From Ignavibacteriales bacterium (GTDB taxonomy: Bacteria; Bacteroidota; Ignavibacteria; Ignavibacteriales; Melioribacteraceae), in NCBI GenBank assembly GCA_007280825.1, contig QYQI01000024.1:1-5137 (forward strand): a DNA stretch of 5,137 bases, given 5' to 3'. Both the position numbers and the translations under genes were made by a program. Shown here piece after piece: positions 1-4,997 of this stretch. The notes beneath the pieces were generated by a model. That model was not told the DNA's origin. It did no database searches and was given only the letters and a program-made list of their open reading frames with translations. Positions within the stretch are counted from its first letter, which is position 1. Every line of letters starts with the position of its first letter.

Positions 1-71
1 ATATTATAGCATTATCATGTGTATCTATTATTTTTTTAGTGCATCTACGGTGCTCTTCTATAATTTATCAC
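1..71. other. Window edge, no gene recognised
   Basis: This AT-rich stretch has no open reading frame of useful length on either strand. On the minus strand it follows the R'-like box of the attC-like site at 72-119, so it would be the first bases of the next cassette. The minus-strand ATG codons here run into stops within a few codons, so any following gene must start beyond the window. Confidence 0.5.
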
Positions 72-119
72 ACCTAACGGGCGGTCTGCACCCGCCGGGC
101 AGGGATTGCTTGGTTAAGA
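72..119 (-). repeat. Degenerate attC-like recombination site downstream of the OLD-like gene
   Basis: On the minus strand, GTTAGGT (78 down to 72) matches the integron R' consensus GTTRRRY exactly. About 35 bases upstream, TCTTAAC (119 down to 113) is a near match to R'' (RYYYAAC), and its CTTAAC can pair fully with GTTAGG when one G-T wobble is allowed. Between the boxes is a GC-rich core with a 5-bp hairpin (GGCGG at 80-84 with CCGCC at 92-96) in otherwise AT-rich DNA. It lies about 40 bases after the ATPase stop codon, where a cassette attC should be. At 48 bases it is shorter than typical attC sites and the L boxes are not clear, so it may be a degraded site or just a GC-rich hairpin acting as a terminator. 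Confidence 0.4.
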
Positions 120-158
120 ATTTGTATTCGTTATTTCATTAGTAAGTCTATATTTCGT

Positions 159-1946
159 TTACTTTGAATCACTTGGCCTGCATGGCTTCGGCAGCAAGCT
201 TTTTAGAGGTAGTAAATTTTCATTTTTCTCAAGAGCATTTAGTAATTCAACTATTTCATTATCAATCTCATGTTTTGATATATTTCGAGCAAGTTTAAAA
301 GCATTAAAAGAAACATTAAAGTTATCTTGGCTCCATTTACTTAACTTACTAATAAGTTTCTTTCCAGGGACTAATGAAAGCTTATTGCTATTCCATGATG
401 GATAAACAATTTCTCTTGCTCTTTCATTAACGGTTTTTATAACTAGTTTTTTATCTTTATTAGATATTTCAGTTGCATAATCATCGGTGACTCCTTGCTT
501 CATTTCTTCAACTATATTGTCAATAACTCTACAAACAATATCATCATCAACATCTGCACCTTGGTTTTCATTTTTTATAGATTTAACAATAGCTTTAGGA
601 ATTATTAAATAGTTCTCAATTTCTTTTTTTGACCATATGTGAAGATTTATGGAATTATCATTTGCTTCAGTATATCTTTTTTCTATATCTTCTTGTAAAT
701 GATAATCTGAATCCAATATACAGTATGTTTTAATTTCCAATTTTGTGTCTTTAAAAACTTTGTTTGAACCAATAACCCTTTGCCAACCTCCCCACCCTTC
801 AATAAATGTCTTTGGTATTGTATCTATGGGTTCGGTTGAATCTTGAAAAAGTGTATCATGCAATATCCCTAAAATCTTTGTGTCATCGTAATCTCCTTCT
901 ACAATTAAAAATTTTTTATGAGAGAATATTCTTACAATTTCAATATTGTGAACGCTACCAATACCTTCAATTATCTGTTGAACCATAGGAGTTTTATCTG
1001 CATATGTTAGTTTATCTTTTGTTGAATCAACAAGAAGAATGTTTTCAGGCTCAACTTCAGACATTATTTCTATTGAATGAGTAGCAATCATAATTTGTTT
1101 ATACCGTCCTTTTAAAACACGAATTAATCTTCTCTGTAAATCTGCATGCATATATACATCGGGTTCATCTAAAATTATTATTGAATCTTCATTTGAACGT
1201 GCTAAAAACCACATCGTCTGCAACCACATTTGTAAGCCGTGCCCCATCCAACCAATTTCAGCAGTAAATAAACCATCTCTGACAATTAATGTTAATGAGC
1301 TTCCCTCGAAAGCAGTTCTTCCATCAAGATCACTTATACCAAGTCCTTTCCATGTTAATTCTGATAAATCCTTGAACTTATTAAAATTCTGATAATTGTA
1401 TCTAATCTGATTTCTAAAGTGTCTTGACATCAAGTATGTGTCAAATCCAGAATGCACAGTCGCATACTTTAGCACTGTTTCTTCTCTTTGTATTGGAGAA
1501 ATTTGGGGGAGGACATTTATTATTCTAAGGTTTAATTTGTTAGCCTGATGCTTTGATGAAACCACTTTATTGTTTTGATCAAAAATTACAGCAAATATTT
1601 CTGCTTCAGTTCCAAGGTATATTTCAAATCGGACTTTATTACTGAATGTAGCTGTAATTTTTGCAGGCGGTTCACCATACATATAAAACAAATTTTTTGT
1701 AGAGATATCAAGATTTGATAATGAAGGTGATACTCCTACATATGTCGGTTGTAAATCAATCCAATCTGGGGATACTCTATAATTAAGATTATTACACCTG
1801 TTGCCAACAACAGAAATTATTCTAAGAATTTCAATCAATGTTGATTTCCCAGCATTATTCTTCCCAACAATAATACTTGTGTTTTGAAAATCCACAACTG
1901 TATCCTCAAAGCATCGATAATTCTCTATTTTAACTTTCCTTAGCAT
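159..1946 (-). CDS. OLD-family-like AAA ATPase with C-terminal TOPRIM-like nuclease domain
   Basis: This 595-residue protein is a probable ATP-dependent endonuclease. It opens with MLRKVKIENYRCFEDT, the usual first strand of RecF/SMC-type ABC ATPases, which supports the ATG chosen. Walker A is GKNNAGKST (28-36), a signature-like GWMGHGLQ lies at 232-239, Walker B is IIILDEPD (256-263) and the H-loop is ATHS (288-291). After residue 345 come TOPRIM-type acidic motifs: LIVEGDYDD with Glu350, LDSD with Asp412 and Asp414, and KKEIENYL (440-447), typical of OLD-like and DUF4435-type nucleases. Known OLD proteins (P2 Old, GajA of Gabija) couple nucleotide sensing to DNA cleavage in phage defence; a similar role here is inferred. 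There is no GajB-like helicase, PtuB-like HNH gene or reverse transcriptase next to it. The gene starts 10 bases after an attC-like R' box and is followed by a second attC-like site, so it looks like a single-gene cassette. No Shine-Dalgarno is visible. The frame is intact. Confidence 0.9.
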   Translation of the reverse strand: MLRKVKIENYRCFEDTVVDFQNTSIIVGKNNAGKSTLIEILRIISVVGNRCNNLNYRVSPDWIDLQPTYVGVSPSLSNLDISTKNLFYMYGEPPAKITATFSNKVRFEIYLGTEAEIFAVIFDQNNKVVSSKHQANKLNLRIINVLPQISPIQREETVLKYATVHSGFDTYLMSRHFRNQIRYNYQNFNKFKDLSELTWKGLGISDLDGRTAFEGSSLTLIVRDGLFTAEIGWMGHGLQMWLQTMWFLARSNEDSIIILDEPDVYMHADLQRRLIRVLKGRYKQIMIATHSIEIMSEVEPENILLVDSTKDKLTYADKTPMVQQIIEGIGSVHNIEIVRIFSHKKFLIVEGDYDDTKILGILHDTLFQDSTEPIDTIPKTFIEGWGGWQRVIGSNKVFKDTKLEIKTYCILDSDYHLQEDIEKRYTEANDNSINLHIWSKKEIENYLIIPKAIVKSIKNENQGADVDDDIVCRVIDNIVEEMKQGVTDDYATEISNKDKKLVIKTVNERAREIVYPSWNSNKLSLVPGKKLISKLSKWSQDNFNVSFNAFKLARNISKHEIDNEIVELLNALEKNENLLPLKSLLPKPCRPSDSK

Positions 1947-1956
1947 TTAAATTTAT

Positions 1957-2094
1957 GCCCTCTAACGCCCCGCTTGCAGCTGCAATGCGGGCATTAGCAG
2001 GTTTTATATTTGAGTTTCGTTTCATGTTCAGTAGCCCCGACCATTATCCCTACCACGATGCTCCGCATTGCTCGGCTGCAAGCTTGTTATGGGC
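1957..2094 (-). repeat. attC-like integron recombination site between the two cassette genes
   Basis: A 34-base arm (1957-1990) and a 32-base arm (2063-2094) form an imperfect inverted repeat around a 72-base central region. The outer blocks pair as GCCC/GGGC, then TAAC/GTTA, GCTTGCAGC/GCTGCAAGC and CAATGCGG/CCGCATTG, separated by unequal unpaired spacers and extra bases, as in attC hairpins. On the minus strand the site begins with the R''-like GCCCATAAC and ends with GTTAGAGGGC, whose GTTAGAG fits the GTTRRR core of R'. This orientation puts R' on the side of the next gene, the expected polarity for cassettes read on the minus strand. It lies 32 bases after the stop of the upstream gene and 10 bases before the ATPase start. 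At about 138 bases it falls near the upper limit for attC sites. A plain long hairpin or terminator is the alternative. Confidence 0.7.
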
Positions 2095-2126
2095 AGGTTT
2101 TATCTTTTATGGAATTTTAAAAGTTA

Positions 2127-2657
2127 TTAATTCCTTATCGAAAGTTCATGCCATTTTACTTCATATTGATCTTTCCCATTTCCCGAACCAACTAATATAT
2201 ATTTCTCAGTATCGGTAATTAAATTTTCATCAACTGATTTTTCACATGATTTTATAAATTCCTTGAATTGTTCTTCACTTTTATACTGAACAATCATTAT
2301 TTTAAGCTCGGCTTTCCCAACAGCAAGTTTTTGAAAATCATATATAATTTCATCATCACTCATTTTCCATTCACACTCACAAATAAGCTTTAATCCTTTA
2401 TAATGTTTTTTCCAGTTATCTTTTCTGGTTCCCTCAAATGACCAGCATAAATCAAATAACCACTCACCTCCACCTTCTCTGGGACTAATCTTTTCTTTTA
2501 CAGAACTTGTATACACCTTGAATCCTTCTTTATTTCCTATTTTTTTTAAAACAGTAAAAAATGCTTGAGTCCAACCTTTTTGCCTCTTGATAGCTGTTTC
2601 TTTTTGAACTTCGTTAAACCCTTTTCGGATTTCATTTAATAATTCTGTGTTTGTCAT
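2127..2657 (-). CDS. Hypothetical protein, possible PD-(D/E)XK-type nuclease
   Basis: This is a 176-residue soluble protein from the ATG at 2657. In-frame alternatives are ATG at 2675 and TTG at 2690, and none has a clear ribosome binding site. I chose the start giving MTNTELLNEIRKGF, which begins an amphipathic helix. Numbered from the TTG (187 residues), it has EWLFDLCW (76-83), then LICECEWK (102-109), then DFQKL (118-122) followed by a hydrophobic strand KIMIVQY (130-136). An Asp (80) on one strand, E-W-K (107-109) on the next and a following helix match the order of PD-(D/E)XK nuclease active sites. This assignment rests on motif reading only. There is no signal peptide or membrane segment. 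An attC-like site 32 bases downstream separates it from the OLD-like gene, so it is probably its own cassette. Its upstream neighbour was cut off from it by the insertion sequence. Confidence 0.75.
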   Translation of the reverse strand: MTNTELLNEIRKGFNEVQKETAIKRQKGWTQAFFTVLKKIGNKEGFKVYTSSVKEKISPREGGGEWLFDLCWSFEGTRKDNWKKHYKGLKLICECEWKMSDDEIIYDFQKLAVGKAELKIMIVQYKSEEQFKEFIKSCEKSVDENLITDTEKYILVGSGNGKDQYEVKWHELSIRN

Positions 2658-2746
2658 CACAATAGTACTTTTCATTAAATGAATGAACAAAGTAGAAACC
2701 CAATTCCGATTGGCTGTTAAGCTCTTGGATTAATTGTTTATTATCA
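2658..2746. other. Intergenic leader between the IS left end and the nuclease-like gene
   Basis: This short non-coding stretch contained the original stop codon of the repeat-protein gene (minus-strand TGA at 2746-2744) before the insertion. It holds a small hairpin, CCAAT at 2700-2704 with ATTGG at 2709-2713, and on the minus strand GCTTAAC (2723-2717), a perfect match to the attC R'' consensus with no partner R' at a proper distance. No promoter can be called with confidence. Confidence 0.35.
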
Positions 2747-2754
2747 TCTAACTA
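2747..2754. repeat. Target-site duplication, left copy
   Basis: TCTAACTA here is repeated at 4434-4441, flanking the insertion sequence. The terminal inverted repeats are in register only if the duplication is the 6 bases TAACTA (2749-2754 and 4436-4441). The extra TC may then be chance. Confidence 0.7.
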
Positions 2755-2772
2755 GTGTCTGTCCATACACTC
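2755..2772. repeat. IS left terminal inverted repeat
   Basis: This 18-base end reads GTGTCTGTCCATACACTC and matches the inverted right end at 14 of 18 positions. The core GTCTGTC and the inner ACTC are identical in both ends. It is the end distal to the transposase start. Confidence 0.75.
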
Positions 2773-2969
2773 CCCCATTTTGTTGATAACCGGTAGATTT
2801 TTTGGCACGCCGAGGGATTTTTCGCACCAAAAGGCAACAATTTTAAAAATCAGGGTAAAGCTCCTGTTAATTTCTCACTCAAATTTGTTAACATCTGCTG
2901 GATTTTGATTTTTCGCACGCACCTTTCTCATCTTTTTTATTGGTTAATTGTTCAAAACGCTTGTTAATA
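2773..2969. other. Non-coding left part of the IS with short direct repeats
   Basis: About 200 bases between the transposase end and the left inverted repeat carry no gene. The 12-mer GATTTTTCGCAC occurs twice, at 2816-2827 and 2907-2918, and a related GATTTTTTGGCACGCC starts at 2796. Repeated motifs just inside an IS end can be transposase-binding sites, but that is only a guess here because the right end shows no clear copy. Confidence 0.4.
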
Positions 2970-2989
2970 CTGATCGTTCAGACGATCAG
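2970..2989. terminator. Perfect hairpin overlapping the transposase stop codon
   Basis: CTGATCGT (2970-2977) and ACGATCAG (2982-2989) form a perfect 8-bp stem around a 4-base loop. The transposase stop codon (minus-strand TGA, 2988-2986) lies within the stem. No T-run follows on the minus strand, so it is not a standard intrinsic terminator. It may protect the mRNA 3' end, or block transcription entering the IS from the left. Confidence 0.4.
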
Positions 2990-4338
2990 CTGGCTAATAA
3001 AGCAGGTTTAAGCCGATCAAGAATTAGTCCGGTCATCACCCTGAAATTATATGCCAAAACACTCCAAAGGACTTTGGCCTGGAAGTGGATCCATCCTTTC
3101 CAATTACAGGTAAAAATATTGAACCCCCGTTTTATATTTGAGATAATAGCCTCCATGGCGCTACGCCATTTTTTCAACCGCGTTTCCATGTTCAAACTGC
3201 TGACAATATTCTGCATGCTGCCAACAACCTTATTAAACACAATATTTGTAATGCCCGCTTCCTGTGCATATTCCAGGTTTGCTTTACTGGCATATCCACC
3301 ATCGGTTGCGCTGTCACGTGGGATAATCTCATAGTTTTGAATGACATTGTCGATCGTTGTTTTAAACAACGATTTATCTGCCGGATTGCCCCTCAAAACC
3401 TGACAATCCAGAACAAGATTACTCTTTCCTGCAGCCAGGTTTATTTTGTGACCAAAAAGCGCTTCCCGCTGGCCTTTCACAATGATATCAGTGTGTTGCT
3501 CATAAATCGAAAACAGTTTATCTTCATTTGGAACTTTTTCCCCGTCAATTTCTTTGCGATAGGTTACATCATAAACCTGATCCATCAAGTCACGCAATTT
3601 TGCCAGTTCTGCCTGAATGCCCATGGCGATAAAACTCGTGGACTTTTTTTTTATCGCATTGGAGGTCTGATTGATTACCTTGGTAAAAAGGATCAACTGT
3701 TTATGAAAAAGGGGTATCCTGTTCGCTTCTTTACGCGTGATGTTGATTTCATAGAAGGTCTTCTTTGCCGACTTCGTATAATCAATAAAATCAAGCGTAT
3801 CAATCTCTTCCTTCAATTGGGCTAATAACCGGGTACTTGTTTTTACACAATCCCATACAAGGGAGTTATTGGTAGGGTAATGAATATTGGTTTTAACAAC
3901 GGTAGAATCTTGTGAAACACTCTTGACATCTTCCAATCCCTCACTGATGGCGATTTTATTAATCTCCACAAGTACACGATGCAGGGATTCCGGTTTAATC
4001 CGGGAGATGTATTTTTGAAACATCTGAAAGGTGTATGGTTCACGACCATCCAGTTTGATAAAAGCTTCGCAGATCCTGGAATCATTTTGTGCATATTCCA
4101 GTTCCCGATAATCCATTCCACGCATCTCCTTAAAAATGGCTGCACGCACAATTTGTTCAACACTGGGAGTGTCTTTTCGCCCAAAAGTCGAAGCTCTTTC
4201 CTTACCAATAATGTCTGGTTTCAACATCAAAATTATGTCAGGCCGCGATTCCAGAATCGTATCAATCACGCAAAACTCCGGATTAGCTGACCAATCGGGT
4301 TTTTCGAACTTCAGAAGCAAATCGTTGAATATTTTCAT
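2986..4338 (-). CDS. DDE transposase of the insertion sequence (ISNCY-like)
   Basis: This 450-residue protein catalyses cut-and-paste or copy-out movement of its own element. The N-terminal region has the DNA-binding pattern FGRKDTPSVEQIVRAAIFKE (52-71) and MDYRELEYAQNDSR (75-88), typical of transposases with a DUF772-like head. The DDE catalytic set can be placed at Asp144 (SQDSTVV), Asp346 (SATDGGYAS) and Glu396 (WRSAMEAIISNIKRGF), giving an RNase H-fold catalytic domain interrupted by a charged helical insertion (about 175-290). The NIHYPT motif (151-156) and the CNWKGWIHFQAKV tail (411-423) resemble ISNCY-family transposases as I recall them. All three acidic residues are present and there is no frameshift, so it is probably active. 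It starts at ATG about 80 bases inside the right inverted repeat, with no evident Shine-Dalgarno, and ends at the hairpin at 2970-2989. A smaller minus-strand frame at 3843-4208 is a shadow of this gene. Confidence 0.93.
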   Translation of the reverse strand: MKIFNDLLLKFEKPDWSANPEFCVIDTILESRPDIILMLKPDIIGKERASTFGRKDTPSVEQIVRAAIFKEMRGMDYRELEYAQNDSRICEAFIKLDGREPYTFQMFQKYISRIKPESLHRVLVEINKIAISEGLEDVKSVSQDSTVVKTNIHYPTNNSLVWDCVKTSTRLLAQLKEEIDTLDFIDYTKSAKKTFYEINITRKEANRIPLFHKQLILFTKVINQTSNAIKKKSTSFIAMGIQAELAKLRDLMDQVYDVTYRKEIDGEKVPNEDKLFSIYEQHTDIIVKGQREALFGHKINLAAGKSNLVLDCQVLRGNPADKSLFKTTIDNVIQNYEIIPRDSATDGGYASKANLEYAQEAGITNIVFNKVVGSMQNIVSSLNMETRLKKWRSAMEAIISNIKRGFNIFTCNWKGWIHFQAKVLWSVLAYNFRVMTGLILDRLKPALLAS

Positions 4339-4417
4339 GGATTCATTATCTTTGATTCGAAGATACCGGGAACTTTCGTGGAATATTCTATCAACCCCCA
4401 GTATTTATTAACATTTT

Positions 4418-4435
4418 GAGTTTAAAGACAGACTC
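4418..4435. repeat. IS right terminal inverted repeat
   Basis: Its reverse complement is GAGTCTGTCTTTAAACTC, matching 14 of 18 positions of the left end. It supplies the last codons and the TAA stop (4424-4422) now used by the adjacent repeat-protein gene. Confidence 0.75.
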
Positions 4436-4787
4436 TAACTATGCCATGAACAACCGCCCAAACAGGAACAGGAGCTCCAGAAGGTATTTCAATTTTTTCA
4501 TTACTATTGTTGTAGTTTTTTAAATATCGACCATCCCATTCCCATTTATTATTACTGTTTCTGTAGTTTTTCAAATAGTTTCCGTCCCACTCCCATTTAT
4601 TATTACTATTACTGTAATTTTTAATGTATCGACCATCCCACTCCCATTTATCATTGCTATTATTGTAGTTTTTGATGTACCTACCATCCCATTCCCATTT
4701 ACCATTTTTTCCTGATAGAATATTTGCCATTTGTTTTGAATTTATCTTATTTCTCTTACTCATTTGGCTTTTCAGAATACGCCCCAT
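4422..4787 (-). CDS. Small KWEWDG tandem-repeat protein, 3' end altered by the IS
   Basis: This 121-residue protein has unknown function. Residues 30-97 are four copies of a 17-residue unit, KWEWDGRYIKNYNNSND and close variants, starting at Lys30, Lys47, Lys64 and Lys81. A fifth, diverged start (KIEI) at 98 leads into a hydrophobic C-terminal segment, IPSGAPVPVWAVVHGIV. The unit alternates aromatic and charged residues, suggesting short beta strands joined by Asn/Ser turns, loosely like MORN or WG repeat proteins; I cannot assign a family. The units differ mainly by synonymous changes (GAA/GAG, GAT/GAC, CGA/AGG), which argues for selection on the protein. The basic N-terminus (MGRILKSQMSKRNKINSK) offers Met1, Met9 and Met20 as starts; Met1 or Met9 seems most likely. 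The last residues V-C-L and the stop come from the IS end; the ancestral protein would end at Arg118. The N-terminus is not a signal peptide. Confidence 0.75.
   Translation of the reverse strand: MGRILKSQMSKRNKINSKQMANILSGKNGKWEWDGRYIKNYNNSNDKWEWDGRYIKNYSNSNNKWEWDGNYLKNYRNSNNKWEWDGRYLKNYNNSNEKIEIPSGAPVPVWAVVHGIVRVCL
4434..4441. repeat. Target-site duplication, right copy
   Basis: TCTAACTA is identical to 2747-2754. It lies in the 3' end of the repeat-protein gene and encodes part of the I-V-R residues 116-118. Joining the two flanks through this copy gives GGC ATA GTT AGA TGA, an immediate in-frame stop. Confidence 0.7.
4497..4700 (-). repeat. Four 51-bp tandem coding repeats
   Basis: Four consecutive 51-base units (4650-4700, 4599-4649, 4548-4598, 4497-4547) each encode one 17-residue KWEWDG module. 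The unit length is a multiple of three, so changes in copy number keep the frame. The copies have diverged at many third codon positions while the W-E-W-D-G core is invariant, so the array is old rather than a recent slippage product. Confidence 0.9.
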
Positions 4788-4832
4788 TTTTTAAGTGGTT
4801 ACTGGTCTCCACTTTTTTACTTTTATTTTATA

Positions 4833-4997
4833 TCACTTTGGGTAGTTTATCACTTCTTCTTCAAGCAGTTCGTTTATCATTATCTGAACGATGCTTAGAT
4901 AATTCTGCAAGATCCCAACCCGCAAATCAACATTTTGTTCCTTTAACCAGGACAAATTTTTGCGGTTTAATTCATTACTTTTATCTCTTGGTTCCAT
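4833..4997 (-). pseudogene. 5' remnant of an IS256/Mutator-type transposase
   Basis: This 54-residue frame from ATG at 4997 (an upstream in-frame TTG at 5018 gives 61 residues) contains KSNELNRKNLSWLKEQN, then VDLRVGILQNYLSIVQ and INELLEEEV. From memory, this resembles the extreme N-terminus of a subgroup of IS256/Mutator transposases, where a helix ending in an L-L-E-x-E-V-like motif is followed by a GERY-like segment. Here the similarity stops after EEEV at about 4851, and the frame ends within five residues (INYPK). Full-length members have about 400 residues and a DDE domain, none of which follows. I therefore read it as a truncated, non-functional fragment. It lies 45 bases upstream of the repeat-protein gene on the same strand. 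A genuine small helical protein is the alternative. Confidence 0.5.

Larger units (their letters stand above)
2755..4435 (-). mobile_element. Complete insertion sequence, ISNCY-like, about 1.68 kb
   Basis: The left end GTGTCTGTCCATACACTC (2755-2772) and the reverse complement of the right end, GAGTCTGTCTTTAAACTC (4435 to 4418), match at 14 of 18 positions. Both ends are flanked by a 6-8 bp direct duplication. One transposase gene fills most of the element, leaving about 230 non-coding bases on the left and about 100 on the right. I assign the ISNCY-type group from the transposase sequence with moderate confidence; IS5/IS1182-related groups share the same DDE architecture. The element looks recent, because the transposase frame is intact and the target copies are identical. 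It separates the repeat-protein gene from the nuclease-like gene. Confidence 0.88.

Noticed and set aside
806..988. Plus-strand 60-residue frame
   Set aside because: It is antisense to the strongly supported ATPase-TOPRIM gene and has no family features.
2005..2012. TATATTTG as a Bacteroidota-type -7 promoter element on the plus strand
   Set aside because: No -33 element lies at the proper spacing and no plus-strand gene follows; it lies in the attC-like central region.
1955..2218. Plus-strand 87-residue frame
   Set aside because: It covers the attC-like inverted repeat and the antisense 3' end of the nuclease-like gene; its composition reflects the repeat rather than a protein.
2702..2723. 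GCTTAAC plus small hairpin as a third attC site (minus strand)
   Set aside because: The R''-like box is perfect, but no GTTRRRY box lies at a workable distance and the span to the next GTT is far too short.
2948..4411. Several plus-strand open frames (2948-3334, 3337-3825, 3979-4290, 4136-4411) and the minus-strand frame 3843-4208
   Set aside because: All lie within the transposase gene or its end, have no recognisable motifs and are explained as antisense or shifted-frame shadows.
4434..4580. attC site at the end of the repeat-protein gene using GTTAGA as R'
   Set aside because: No R'' or L-box partner is visible in the upstream coding sequence, and reconstruction explains these bases as codons followed by a stop.
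4497..4700. CRISPR-like regular spacing of 51-bp repeats
   Set aside because: The units are contiguous, in frame and vary at third codon positions, so they are protein-coding repeats without spacers.
4793..4818. AAGTGG/CCACTT hairpin followed by T's on the plus strand, as an intrinsic terminator
   Set aside because: The stem is only 6 bp with a 10-base loop and no plus-strand gene precedes it. On the minus strand it is followed by A's.
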